Shown here one piece after another: positions 31,042 through 39,877 of a stretch of DNA of 64,000 nt. The stretch is from NCBI RefSeq assembly GCF_036248275.1, contig NZ_CP109181.1, forward strand, positions 8,370,001-8,434,000, read 5' to 3'. The notes beneath the pieces are model-generated. The model did no database searches and was not told the DNA's origin. It was given only the letters and a program-made list of their open reading frames with translations. The position numbers and the translations under genes are program-made. Position 1 is the first letter of the stretch, and each line of letters begins with the position of its first letter. This DNA comes from Streptomyces sp. NBC_01716 (GTDB taxonomy: Bacteria; Actinomycetota; Actinomycetes; Streptomycetales; Streptomycetaceae).

Positions 31042-34000
31042 TCAGCCGATGGCGCCTCCCTTCAGGGCCCGCGCGTCCCGTGCGAGGGCCGCGCCCGCCG
31101 CGCTGTCCGGCACGAGGGCGGCGTCGCCCGCGTATCCGGCGAACGACTCCAGTACGGCCGCGGCCTGACTGGTGCGTCCCGCGTCGGCGTGCGCCTCGGC
31201 CTGGCCGAGCCGTACGGTCAGCCGCTGCTGTCCCTGCGCCGTGATCAGGCCGTCGGCCCGCAGCTGGGTGATCAGCGCGCGGATGTCCGCGTAGGAGGTA
31301 CGGGTGGTGAAGGCCACCGTCCTGGTGGTGGTGTTGCCGGCCTTGTCGCGGGCCCTGACCGTGAGGTCGTGGTTCCCGAGCGGCAGCCGCCACAGTTCCA
31401 GCGCCTGGCCGGAGTTGACGGCCTTGCCGTCGACCGTGGCCGTGACGGTCGCCCCACCGGAGACCGCGTCCGTGGCAGAGAAGACCGGTGTCGGCCGCTT
31501 GGAGTCCCCGTAGACGCCGTCGGCGTCGATACCGGTGGCCGTCACCGTGGGACCGGTGCGGTCGATCCGTACCGTGAGCGAGCCCACATCGGAGACGTTG
31601 CCGCCGTTGTCGGTGGCCCGGTAACGGACCGTCGTGGCGCCCTCCTTGGAGAGCGTGAGGGCCGCGTTGGCCGACTGCCAGGTGGCTCCGTCGTCGACCG
31701 AGTACTGACGGCTGGCGACCGTTCCGTTGTCGGTCGCCGCGACCGTGAGCGACACGTTGCTGGTGTACCAGCCGTCGTCACCGTTCGGCCGGGGCGGGTT
31801 GAGTGTGGCCGTGACCTTGGGGGCGGTCTTGTCCGCGACGCCCGCGCCCTGGAAGGTCAGCGAGTCCAGCTCGACACCGCCGGAGCTGGTGACGAAGACC
31901 TCTCCGGTCCCCGAAGGGGCCTTGTCCAGCGCGGTGGTGACGGTCTGCCAGCCCTCGCCGGCCGGTACCGGCACCGTCGCGAACGGCTCCGCGTCCGCCG
32001 AGCCCCAGCGCAGCGCCAGCGTACCGGCGCCGCTCGCACGGGTCTTGACCCCGTTGATCCCGGCGAACGACACCGGGTCGTACGCGATCCAGTCACCCGC
32101 GTCGAAGGAGGTCAGCTTCCGCTGTCCCGACGCCGTGGTGTCGTCCGTGATCGTGACACCCTCCGCGGAGTCGTAGTGCTCGCCCTGCGTCAGCGCCGGG
32201 TTGAGCACCACTTGGGCGTCACCGGTCGCCGCCGGCACGCCTCCCGCGCCCTTGTCGGTGTAGGTGATGCCGAGGACGCCGAAGACGTTCTCGGTGTCAC
32301 CGTGGCCCGCGTCGGCCGGGGTCGCGACGCCGCCCGTGCAGCCGGTACCGCTGTTGACCGGGTGCCCGTGCTGGTTGTGCCCCAGACCGAAGGTCCACGC
32401 GACCTTGGCGCAGTCCGGCGTGGTGCCGTCCTCCGGGTCCTCGACGGCTATGCCGTACGGCACGGCGTCGCCCCAGTTGAAGAACCCGCCGTCGGGCGGC
32501 GAGGTGATCCGTACCGTCGGCGCCGTGTTGCCCACGGTGATCTGACGGCTCGTCAGCCCGGACTTCCCTTGCGGGTCGGTCACCTTGAGCCGGGCCTGGA
32601 ACTGCCCGTTGTCCGGATACGTACGGTCGACCGTGGGCCCGGTGGCGTCGAAGGTGCCGTCGCCGTCGAGGTCCCACTGGTAGGTGAGCTCGCCGTTCTC
32701 CGGGTCGCTGGAGCCGGTGGCGCTGAAGGAGACCTCCAACGGGGCCTGGCCGGACGTCTTGTCGGCCTTGATCACCGCGGTAGGAGCCTTGTTGCCCTCG
32801 GCGTAGTCGATCCGGTAGAGACCCGCGTCGGGGTTCTGCCGGAAGAAGCCGTCGCCGTAGTCGAGCACGTAGAGCGCGCCGTCAGGACCGAACTCCAGGT
32901 CCATCGGGTTGTCCCACTGCGGGATGCCGTTCTGCGAACGCTCGCTGTTGGGCAGCACGTTCTCCAGCTTGCTCACCGGTCCGTCGGGACCGTCGAGCGT
33001 GAGCGCGGCCACGTAGTCCTGGGAGAACTCCCCGAAGAACGCCTTGCCGTCCCAGTACTCGGGGAACTTGCCCGGCGAGGGGTTGTCCGCGTCGTAGTGG
33101 TAGACCGGACCGCCCATCGGGGCCTGGCCGCCGGGACCGCCCGGACCGCGGAAGGAGGTCAGCTCGGGCCACGGCTGGTCGGTGTCCCTGTCGCCGTACC
33201 AGAGCGTGGCCGGCGCGGACGCGGGCAGCTCGGTCAGACCGGTGTTCCAGCGGGAGTCGTTGACCGGCTTCGCGCAGTCGAAGGCGGGGCCGGGCGTGAG
33301 GGTGGCGAAGTCGAAGTCCCTGTAGGGCTTGGTGTTGTCACCCGTGCAGAACGGCCAGCCGCTGTTCAGGGGCTTGGTCGTGGTCTGCCACTCGACGTAC
33401 CCCATCGGGCCGCGGTTCGGGTCGGCCGTACCGGCGTCGGGGCCGTAGTCGCCCCACATCACGGCGTCGGTCTTCTGGTCGACCGCGAGCCGGAACGGGT
33501 TGCGCAGACCCATCACGAAGATCTCGGGACGCGTCTTGGCCGTGCCCGGCGCGAAGAGGTTGCCCTCCGGGATCCGGTATCTGCCGTCCTCCTGGACGTC
33601 GATCCGCAGGATCTTGCCCCGCAGGTCGTTGGTGTTGCCCGCGCCACGGCGCTCGTCCAGCCCCGGGTTGTAGCCGGCCGCGTCGTTGATCGGGGTGTAG
33701 CCGTTGACGTTCGGGCCCGACGCGGGAGTGTTGCCGCCCGTCGCGAGGTAGAGATTGCCCTTGCTGTCGAAGTCCACGTCACCCGCGACATGGCAGCACT
33801 GGCCACGGTTGGAGTCGACGCGGATGATCTCCTGCGCGGTGGAGAGGTCCAGCTTGTCGCCGGTCCACTTGAAGCGGGTCAGGGTGTCGTACCCCTCCCA
33901 CTGCTTCCAGTACGCGTCGGTCTGCCCGGCGGGCAGCTGCTGGGGTGCGGAGCCGGTCGGGGTGTTCAGCGGCGGCGAGTAGTAGAGGTAGACCCACTTG

Positions 34001-34341
34001 TTGGTGGCGAAGTCCGGGTCGAGCGTGACCGTCTGCAACCCCATCTCGGAGTTCTGGTAGACGTCGACGTGGTTGACGACCTTCGTGACACCGGTACCGG
34101 GGTCGGTGAGCCGGAGATCGCCGTTGCGGGCGGTGTGCAGGACTCGGCTGTCGGGGAGGACGGCGAGGTCGATCGGCTCGCCGGTGTCCTTCGTCAGGGT
34201 GACTTTCTCGTAGTTCGACCAGTCCAGGGCGTGTTCGTGGCCCGGGTGCGCCTGGGCGGCGGGCGCGACGGCCACACCGCCCAGCGCGGGCAGTGCCACG
34301 AGCAGGACCCCTGTCATCAGGCGTCTCAGTGTGCGGTGCAC
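31042..34341 (-). CDS. Secreted sugar-dehydrogenase-like propeller protein with PKD, CBM, Ig-like and FIMAH domains
   Basis: A 1099-residue protein starting at GTG 34341 (GAGGAG upstream), with a signal peptide of about 34 residues. Domains: a PQQ-type glucose/sorbosone dehydrogenase propeller (about 45-490; EMGLQTVTLDPDFATNKWVYLYYSPP, VMGLRNPFRLAVDQKT, with acidic loops for metal and cofactor), a PKD domain (about 500-590; NGELTYQWDLDGDGTFD), a CBM6-like domain (about 670-800; TSFDAGDWIAYDPVSFAG), two Ig-like or bacterial repeat domains and a C-terminal FIMAH helical domain (about 1010-1065). Relatives often carry an extra ThuA domain, absent here. It probably oxidises sugars outside the cell, feeding the neighbouring Tat-exported isomerase-like protein. 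Confidence 0.85.
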   Translation of the reverse strand: MHRTLRRLMTGVLLVALPALGGVAVAPAAQAHPGHEHALDWSNYEKVTLTKDTGEPIDLAVLPDSRVLHTARNGDLRLTDPGTGVTKVVNHVDVYQNSEMGLQTVTLDPDFATNKWVYLYYSPPLNTPTGSAPQQLPAGQTDAYWKQWEGYDTLTRFKWTGDKLDLSTAQEIIRVDSNRGQCCHVAGDVDFDSKGNLYLATGGNTPASGPNVNGYTPINDAAGYNPGLDERRGAGNTNDLRGKILRIDVQEDGRYRIPEGNLFAPGTAKTRPEIFVMGLRNPFRLAVDQKTDAVMWGDYGPDAGTADPNRGPMGYVEWQTTTKPLNSGWPFCTGDNTKPYRDFDFATLTPGPAFDCAKPVNDSRWNTGLTELPASAPATLWYGDRDTDQPWPELTSFRGPGGPGGQAPMGGPVYHYDADNPSPGKFPEYWDGKAFFGEFSQDYVAALTLDGPDGPVSKLENVLPNSERSQNGIPQWDNPMDLEFGPDGALYVLDYGDGFFRQNPDAGLYRIDYAEGNKAPTAVIKADKTSGQAPLEVSFSATGSSDPENGELTYQWDLDGDGTFDATGPTVDRTYPDNGQFQARLKVTDPQGKSGLTSRQITVGNTAPTVRITSPPDGGFFNWGDAVPYGIAVEDPEDGTTPDCAKVAWTFGLGHNQHGHPVNSGTGCTGGVATPADAGHGDTENVFGVLGITYTDKGAGGVPAATGDAQVVLNPALTQGEHYDSAEGVTITDDTTASGQRKLTSFDAGDWIAYDPVSFAGINGVKTRASGAGTLALRWGSADAEPFATVPVPAGEGWQTVTTALDKAPSGTGEVFVTSSGGVELDSLTFQGAGVADKTAPKVTATLNPPRPNGDDGWYTSNVSLTVAATDNGTVASRQYSVDDGATWQSANAALTLSKEGATTVRYRATDNGGNVSDVGSLTVRIDRTGPTVTATGIDADGVYGDSKRPTPVFSATDAVSGGATVTATVDGKAVNSGQALELWRLPLGNHDLTVRARDKAGNTTTRTVAFTTRTSYADIRALITQLRADGLITAQGQQRLTVRLGQAEAHADAGRTSQAAAVLESFAGYAGDAALVPDSAAGAALARDARALKGGAIG

Positions 34342-34458
34342 GGTGATGCGTCTCCTCGGTCGCTTGCGGTAAGGAGTGCGGGAGGCAGGGTGGACGGAAC
34401 AGGCCAGGAGCCTCAACGCGCGGAGGCGCCTGGCCCGTTGTCCGGGGGGAGGCTCGGG

Positions 34459-35439
34459 TCAGCCGAGCAGTCCCTTGAGCGCCGTGAAGCTGCGCTCCGC
34501 CGCGCCGAGCGAACCCGGCGGATTGGGCAGGGTGTTGGGCGCGGTGTCCTGCTCCCAGATGCCCACGTGCGAGGCACGCGGCCCGATGTCGCGGACGAAC
34601 TTCTCGTACGGGAGGTCGCCGGCACCGAACTCGACGATGTCGAATCCGTTGGCGTTCGCCGAGTTGGCGTCGCCGTCCTTCATGTGGAACAGCGGGTAGC
34701 GGTAGGGCTGGTTGCGCACGTACGCGGCCGGGTCGAATCCGGGCCAGCGGTACTGGCCCACGTACGCCCAGTAGATGTCCAGCTCCAGATAGACATGGCG
34801 CGGGTCGGTGTTCTTGAGGAACACGTCGTACAGCCGGACCGACGGCTGGTCCGTCGCGAACGCGAACTCGCCCGCGTGGTTGTGCTGGTAGAGCTTCAGA
34901 CCGCGCGCGGTGGCCGCGGCGCCCCAGACGTTGAACTCGTCGGCGGCGGCGCGGTAGCCCGCGACGGTGTTGATGTTCGACGGCGCGTTGGCCGTGCCCA
35001 GGTGGGGCATGCCGAGGATCTCGGCGGCGTCCAGTTCGCCCTGGAGGTTCGAGCGGAGGTTGCCGATGCCGACGTGACTCCCGACCGCGCGCAGCCCGTT
35101 GTCGTCGAGCAGTGTGCGGATCTCCGGGAGGGTGATCTGCCGGCCCAGGATGGAGGTGCTCTGGGTGTACCCGGCGAACTCGATCTCCTGGTAGCCGATC
35201 CGCGCCAGCTCGGCGAGGACGACGGCGAAGCCGAGCGAGCTGACCTTGTCGCGGATGCTGTAGAGCTGGATGCCGATCCGGTCCTTGGGGATGGACAGAT
35301 TGCTCCGCCCGGCGGCGGGGGCCGGGGCCGCGGACGCCGTGGCGGCTCCGGCGACGGAGGCGGCGGCGAGGGCGACGGTCGTGCCCGCGGTGGCGCGCAG
35401 GAAGTCCCTGCGGTCGAAGGACTTGCGAATATGGCTCAC
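34459..35439 (-). CDS. Tat-exported sugar phosphate isomerase/epimerase-like TIM barrel
   Basis: A 326-residue protein with a Tat signal (SFDRRDFLRATAG, then an Ala-rich core to about residue 40). GTG 35439 with AGGAG at 5-base spacing is chosen over GTG 35445, which would touch the ribosome binding site. The mature part is an AP-endonuclease-2/xylose-isomerase-like barrel (GIQLYSIRD, EIEFAGY, LKLYQHNHAGEF, YLELDIYWAYVG, FHMKDGD), with the His, Glu and Asp ligands in order. Because it is exported, it cannot act on phosphorylated sugars. Relatives include 3-keto-glycoside lyases and epimerases, which fits the propeller dehydrogenase downstream. Confidence 0.85.
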   Translation of the reverse strand: MSHIRKSFDRRDFLRATAGTTVALAAASVAGAATASAAPAPAAGRSNLSIPKDRIGIQLYSIRDKVSSLGFAVVLAELARIGYQEIEFAGYTQSTSILGRQITLPEIRTLLDDNGLRAVGSHVGIGNLRSNLQGELDAAEILGMPHLGTANAPSNINTVAGYRAAADEFNVWGAAATARGLKLYQHNHAGEFAFATDQPSVRLYDVFLKNTDPRHVYLELDIYWAYVGQYRWPGFDPAAYVRNQPYRYPLFHMKDGDANSANANGFDIVEFGAGDLPYEKFVRDIGPRASHVGIWEQDTAPNTLPNPPGSLGAAERSFTALKGLLG

Positions 35440-35801
35440 GGTCACTCCTGGGAATGAGGAGAAGAGGGTAGGACCGGGGGCGCGCGCGACCGGAGCTGCT
35501 GCTCTGCGGTGCGCGCGCCGCGACGGCGGAGGGGCGGCGTGGCGAGTGCGCGTCGGCGGGTGTTCCGGCCGGTTGACCGGCGGGAGGGGGAAGGTCGCCG
35601 AGCGGTGGGGGAGGAGGAACGGCGACGGGGGCGGTCGCCGTTTCCTGCCGGGTGTGTCGCTACGGGTGCCGTTGGCGGTGCGGATGGTGATGCGAATCGC
35701 GGTACGGACGGTGGTGCGTGCGGGTGTGCGGTTGGAATGCCGCCTCGGAGTGCGCCTGGAGACGCCACGGTTGGGTGCCGCGCCGCGTGTGCGGCCCGGT
35801 G
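35440..35801. other. GC-extreme intergenic region
   Basis: 362 bases without a supported gene. It should hold the promoter of the TIM-barrel gene and the 3' end of the repeat-protein transcript. The stretch 35655-35765 has irregular GTGCGGNTGGTG-like low-complexity repeats that read as degenerate VR-rich peptides; no family or coding signal supports translation. Confidence 0.4.
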
Positions 35802-36755
35802 TCAGAGCCTGGACTTGCCCGCTTCGTGGGCGTCGGCCCGAGCGGCGGCGGCACGCTCGGCGGCCTTCTCGGCGAGGTCGGCGCCACGGTCCTGCGGCGC
35901 GGCCTTCTGGGCCGAACGGGAGGCCGACGCGCCGGCGTCGGCGGTCTCTCCGGTGACCGTGCCACGGACACGCGCCGACTCGCCGACGACCAGGACGGGG
36001 TTGTTGCCGGTCGCGGTGAGCGAGCCGCGCACGATCGAGTTGTCGAGCACGGCGTTGGCGGTGTTGTCGGTGACAGTGAGGTTGCCGCCGAAGTACGAGG
36101 CGCCCGTGCAGTTGCCGAGCAGGCCCTCGCCACCGATCTGGAGAACGTCGGCGTTGCCCGAGTACTTCGCGGCGCCGTACACCTCGCCGGCGCAGAACAC
36201 GCCGCCGAGGGTGTTGTTGTTGACGGTGAGAGCGCCCTTGACGGTGGAGTCGTACACGTCGGTGTACTGGTTGCCCTCACCGGTCACCGAGCCGGTCAGG
36301 GTGCTGCCCGAGACGTACAGCTCGCCGGCCTCGCTGTTGATGCTCCCGCCGACGGTCGAGTCGACCGTGTAGAGGAATCCCTCGGTGGTCTCGACCGACT
36401 TGAGGCTGGACTTCTCCAGGTGCGCGCCGAACGCGGACTCGGTGGTCAGCGTGCCCTTCACGGTGGTGTCGGTGAGGTCGAGGTAGGCGTCCTCCTCGAC
36501 GGTGACCGCGCTGTTGAAGGTGGCGCCCGCGGCGACGAGGTCGGCGCCGGCCTCGACGGTCACCGTGCCCTTGACTCTGGTGCCGGTGAGGGTGCATGAC
36601 TTCCCGGCCGGTACGACCAGGTCGTTGGTGACAGTCACGGCCCCGCCGTCACCGACGCAGGTGGTGTAGAGAGCGGCCTGGGCGGAGCCGGAGAAGGCCA
36701 CCAGGCTCCCGGATGCCACCAGTGAGGCCGTGGCGATGAACGTACGGATCTTCAT
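35802..36755 (-). CDS. Secreted beta-helix-like repeat protein, hypothetical
   Basis: A 317-residue protein with a clean signal peptide (MKIRTFIATASLVASGSLVAFSG type, cleaved near 27). The mature part (about 30-265) is made of short strand-turn repeats rich in Gly, Thr, Ser and Val with stacked Asn/Asp (GTVTVEAG, GNLTVTDNT, GSLTATGNN), typical of a right-handed parallel beta helix or polymer-like surface protein. Three Cys occur early and near the middle. The C-terminal 50 residues are Ala/Glu/Arg-rich and helical. There is no anchor or LPXTG. Its role is unknown; a surface or spore-associated scaffold, or a polysaccharide-binding protein, is possible. Confidence 0.75.
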   Translation of the reverse strand: MKIRTFIATASLVASGSLVAFSGSAQAALYTTCVGDGGAVTVTNDLVVPAGKSCTLTGTRVKGTVTVEAGADLVAAGATFNSAVTVEEDAYLDLTDTTVKGTLTTESAFGAHLEKSSLKSVETTEGFLYTVDSTVGGSINSEAGELYVSGSTLTGSVTGEGNQYTDVYDSTVKGALTVNNNTLGGVFCAGEVYGAAKYSGNADVLQIGGEGLLGNCTGASYFGGNLTVTDNTANAVLDNSIVRGSLTATGNNPVLVVGESARVRGTVTGETADAGASASRSAQKAAPQDRGADLAEKAAERAAAARADAHEAGKSRL

Positions 36756-37244
36756 GTCGCTTCCCTTCCGCTGCGGTCACGGCAGAGTCGGTGACCCGGC
36801 CGGTTTCCCCGTCGTCGACGGGGGTGCTGCACGGTGCGTGAGCGACGACCGCCGTGACGGCGGTCGCGCGGCGCCTCGTGACGGGCGGTGGCCCGGCCAT
36901 GGGGGGAGAGACGTGGAAAGGCTGGTGGGGTCAAGGGCGTTCGGGTGAGCGCCGGTGGGCTGCGGGGTTACCGCGACGAAACACATGTCTCGGTGGGCCG
37001 AGACATTAGAGCGCCGCGTGGGGACTGTCCAGAGGTTCGGTAGGAATCTCTGGAACTTTCTAATGATTCATCAAAAGACGTGAAGGATTGATGGAGAGGG
37101 CGATAAAGTGCGCGATGGGTGGGGGAGGGCACGCAACGTCGGGGCCGGGCCGCGGTGTTCGCGGTCGCGAAGCAGGCGCGCGGAGTCAACGCGCTTCGGC
37201 GACGGGCGAGTTGCGGTCCGGTGAGGTTGGCCCGGCGGTCCGGC
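36756..37244. other. Long regulatory region with two palindromes
   Basis: 489 bases between the repeat-protein gene and the 3' end of the HxlR gene. It contains a perfect palindrome at 36985-37006 and a second inverted repeat, CCAGAG (37029-37034)/CTCTGG (37048-37053). The stretch from about 37040 to 37090 is AT-rich. No gene is supported; the region probably holds the promoter and operators of the repeat-protein gene. Confidence 0.5.
36985..37006. promoter_or_regulatory. Perfect operator-like palindrome
   Basis: ATGTCTCGG-TGGG-CCGAGACAT, with 9-bp arms and a 4-base centre, lies 230 bases upstream of the repeat-protein start. No T-run follows, so an operator is more likely than a terminator. 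Confidence 0.55.
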
Positions 37245-37667
37245 CTACTGGTGGATCGTCCGCGCCCCGGCGCGGGTCCCGGCCCGCGGCACGGGCGTGC
37301 GCGCCTCGTCGTACGCCTCGCGGGCCGTGAGCACCGTGTCCACCTGTCGCTCCGTCCAGCGCGCCAGCCGCCACACCTGCTCGGCCGCCTCGCGGCCCAG
37401 GTCCGTCAGTGAGTAGTCCACGCGCGGCGGGATCACCGGCTTGGCGTCGCGGTGGACGAAGCCGTCGCGTTCAAGGGTCTGGAGGGTCTGGGCGAGCATC
37501 TTCTCGCTGACCCCGTCGATCTCGCGGCGCAGCTCGCTGAAGCGGTACGAGCGCTCCAGCAGGGCGGCCAGCACCAGCACACCCCAGCGGCTCGTGATGT
37601 GTTCCAGTACGAGCCGGGAGGGGCACATCCGCCGGTTGACGTTGGGGGGGGAGCTGCTTTCGTCCAT
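37245..37667 (-). CDS. HxlR-family transcriptional regulator
   Basis: A 140-residue MarR-like winged-helix protein. The HxlR core is RLVLEHITSRWGVLVLAALLE, then YRFSELRREIDGVSEKMLAQTLQTLERDGFVHR split across wing and helix. A single Cys near the N-terminus (MCPSR) is the residue often used for aldehyde or redox sensing in this family. It diverges from the NmrA/QorB-type gene, the classic partner of HxlR regulators, with a 23-bp near-palindrome between them. Confidence 0.9.
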   Translation of the reverse strand: MDESSSPPNVNRRMCPSRLVLEHITSRWGVLVLAALLERSYRFSELRREIDGVSEKMLAQTLQTLERDGFVHRDAKPVIPPRVDYSLTDLGREAAEQVWRLARWTERQVDTVLTAREAYDEARTPVPRAGTRAGARTIHQ

Positions 37668-37671
37668 TCCG

Positions 37672-37694
37672 GTACCTTACTTCAAGGTGGGTAC
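37672..37694. promoter_or_regulatory. HxlR operator in the divergent promoter
   Basis: GTACC (37672-37676) and GGTAC (37690-37694) bracket a partly symmetric 23-bp sequence (GTACCTTACTTCAAGGTGGGTAC in two overlapping halves), typical of HxlR/YodB binding sites that contain TAC and GTA ends. It sits 5 bases upstream of the HxlR start codon. Confidence 0.55.
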
Positions 37695-37786
37695 TTCCTC
37701 TGAGTTAGTGGGATACATATCGTTGATCTCGCGCATTACGAAACAGCGCCAAGCAGGGCCAATCACAGGAAATGGGTAGCAACCTC

Positions 37787-38647
37787 ATGAGCATCGTCGT
37801 CACCGGAGCGACCGGGCACCTCGGCCGTCTCGTCATCGAATCCCTTCTGAGCGCCGACGTGCCGGCCGGCAGGATCGCCGCCGTCGCGCGGGACAGCGAG
37901 AAGGCGGCGTCCCTGGCGGCGCTCGGTGTCGAGGTGCGGATCGCCGACTACGACAGCCCCGCGACACTGACGGACGCCTTCCGGGCGGGCGACCGGGCCC
38001 TGCTCATCTCCGCCGACGAGGCCGGGCGCCGCGTACCGCAGCACACCGCCGTCATCGAAGCCGCGCGGGCCGCGGGCGTGGCTCAACTCGTGTACACCGG
38101 CGTCCTGGGAGGTCCCGACGCCGACTTCGAACTGGCCGCCGACCACAAGGCCACCGAGCGGCTGATCCTGGACTCCGGGCTGCCGTACACGTTTCTGCGC
38201 AACGGCTGGTACACCGAGAACTACACCGAGAACCTGGCCCCCGTGCTGGAGCACGGCGCGGTGGTCGCCGCGGCGGGCGAGGGCCGGGTCGCCAGCGCCG
38301 GCCGGGCGGACTACGCGGCGGCGGCGGCCACCGTACTGACCGGTGAGGGACACCTCGGCAAGGTGTACGAGCTCAGCGGCGACACGGCGTGGTCCTTCGC
38401 GGAGTACGCGGCGGAGCTGTCGCGGCAGACCGGCCGCACGATCGTCTACAACAACGTCCCCGGCGAGACGCTGCTGGGCATTCTCACGGGCGCCGGAGTG
38501 CCCGAGCCGATGGCCGCGATCCTCGTGGATGTGGACAAGGCCATCGAACGCGGCCTCCTGGCGGGTACGACCGGCGACCTCTCCCGTCTCGCGGGCCGGC
38601 CCACGACACCGTTGGCCGAGTCGGTCGCGCAGGCTCTGAAGTCCTGA
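37787..38647 (+). CDS. NmrA/QorB-like NAD(P)H:quinone oxidoreductase
   Basis: A 286-residue atypical SDR. ATG 37787 gives MSIVVTGATGHLGR, the usual N-terminus of the family; ATG 37772 is an alternative, but its ribosome binding site would lie only 2 bases away. Features are the Rossmann loop TGATGHLG (6-13), the VYTGVLGG strand and RNGWYTENYTEN in the centre, which matches the quinone oxidoreductase 2 (QorB) and NmrA-like groups. It is divergent from and probably repressed by the HxlR protein, and is induced in relatives by quinones or diamide. A terminator hairpin follows. Confidence 0.85.
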   Translation: MSIVVTGATGHLGRLVIESLLSADVPAGRIAAVARDSEKAASLAALGVEVRIADYDSPATLTDAFRAGDRALLISADEAGRRVPQHTAVIEAARAAGVAQLVYTGVLGGPDADFELAADHKATERLILDSGLPYTFLRNGWYTENYTENLAPVLEHGAVVAAAGEGRVASAGRADYAAAAATVLTGEGHLGKVYELSGDTAWSFAEYAAELSRQTGRTIVYNNVPGETLLGILTGAGVPEPMAAILVDVDKAIERGLLAGTTGDLSRLAGRPTTPLAESVAQALKS

Positions 38648-38958
38648 GGGCGGTCTCCCCCGTCCGTCTCCGTGCGTCCTCACCCGAAGGGCTTCCTTCG
38701 GGAATGCGAAGGGCGCCGAACGCGCGCCGGTTCGCGCCGAGCGAGGCGCCGGCGGCGGCCGGGGGAGCCGGAGCGCGTCCGGCGGCGCGTCCGGCCGCCG
38801 GGCCCCCGAGGGGCCCAACTCGCCTGCACCCGCTATTGGTTGATCTTTCATCGCGCTGACATCTCCTGACGCTCGGTATGTCAACAACGGCCTAAAGGCT
38901 GATCCGAGCATGTCAAAATGACCGACGCCCCCACGTTGCGGTCGATCAGGAGGACGCA
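38648..38958. other. Intergenic region, terminator and NLP promoter
   Basis: 311 bases. The first part holds the terminator at 38683-38702. The rest is first GC-rich without coding signal, then AT-richer at 38835-38935, with two GNATGTCAA direct repeats (about 38877 and 38909), before the AGGAGG site of the NLP gene. Confidence 0.45.
38683..38702 (+). terminator. Terminator after the quinone oxidoreductase gene
   Basis: CCCGAAGG (38683-38690) pairs with CCTTCGGG (38695-38702) around the tetraloop GCTT. Confidence 0.7.
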
Positions 38959-39727
38959 GTGAAGAAAACCTCGCGCATCCGGAATGTCTCACTCACCCTT
39001 GGCAGCGCCCTCGCGCTTGTCATCGCGTTTCCCGGCAGCGCGCTCGCCGATCCCCCCCGGCGCCCTTCCGGCGAACGCGGACGGTCTGGAGCAGACATTC
39101 CAGCCGGCGTTCGACTACGACACGGACGGCTGCTACCCCACCCCGGCCATCGGCCCCGACGGCACCATCAACCCGGGCCTCAACCCGAGTGGTGCCCTCA
39201 ACGGCCAGTGCCGGGACTCCTGGGACCTCGACAACACCAACGGATACTCGCGCGCCAAGTGCAACAACGGCTGGTGCGCCATCATGTACGGCCTGTACTT
39301 CGAGAAGGACCAGGCCGTGATCGGCAGCGGGCTCGGCGGGCACCGCAACGACTGGGAACACGTCGTGGTGTGGGTGCAGAACGACCAGGTGCAGTACGTC
39401 TCCACCTCCGCCCACGGCAACTTCGACATCCACACCCGTGACCAGATGCGGTTCGACGGGACGCACGCCAAGGTCGTCTACCACAAGGACGGCGCGGGCA
39501 CGCATGCCTTCCGCGCGGCGAACAGCAACGACGACCCGCCGGAGAACCACTACGGGACCTGGCAGTTCCCGAGGCTGGTCGGCTGGGAGGGCTACCCGGC
39601 CGGTCTGCGCGACAAGCTGAGCCAGGCCAACTTCGGCAGCGCCGTCTTCGGCCTCAAGGACGGCAACTTCAACGGCCACCTGGTGAAGGCCAAGCCGGCC
39701 GGTATCCCGTTCGACCCGAACGCGTGA
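38959..39727 (+). pseudogene. NPP1/NLP-type necrosis-inducing protein, interrupted by a frameshift in a C7 run
   Basis: The signal peptide (MKKTSRIRNVSL start, cleaved after SALA) is read in the frame starting at GTG 38959, with a perfect AGGAGG site. The mature NLP domain is in the next frame, from about 39060 to 39727. The switch is in TCCCCCCC at 39051-39058: removing one C joins ...LADPP to GALPANADGLEQTF smoothly and gives a full-length protein of about 255 residues. The NLP signature appears as GHRNDWEHVVVWV (consensus GHRHDWE, one His replaced by Asn), with the conserved Cys pair DGCYP and GQCRDSW and NGWCAIMYGLYFEKDQ. NLPs are cytolysins acting on plant membranes or effectors. The break may be a sequencing error, a true pseudogene or a slippage switch. 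Confidence 0.85.
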
Positions 39728-39733
39728 TCCGAG

Positions 39734-39784
39734 CGGGCCGGGGGCGCGGGAAGCGTGTGAGGCGTGACGCTCGCCCCCGGCCCG
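39734..39784 (+). terminator. Long terminator hairpin after the NLP gene
   Basis: A perfect 13-bp stem, CGGGCCGGGGGCG (39734-39746) with CGCCCCCGGCCCG (39772-39784). The loop itself holds an AGCGT/ACGCT stem. Confidence 0.7.
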
Positions 39785-39877
39785 TTCTCCGCACCCGGCG
39801 CCGGGGAAATGCGCGGGATCGCCGCACCCATCGGGGCTACTCTCACCGCACTGGCGAGTGCCACGAGAGGACCCTTG

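Noticed and set aside
30925..35457. A 1510-codon open frame on the plus strand
   Set aside because: Antisense of the propeller-protein and TIM-barrel genes; high GC makes long empty frames. Protein families, signal peptides and ribosome binding sites are all on the minus strand.
35442..35768. Frames in the GC-rich gap left of the repeat-protein gene
   Set aside because: Low-complexity Arg/Pro-rich translations without start signals.
39734..39784. Possible riboswitch or small RNA after the NLP gene
   Set aside because: The perfect GC stem right after a stop codon fits a terminator, and no conserved ligand-binding core was recognised.
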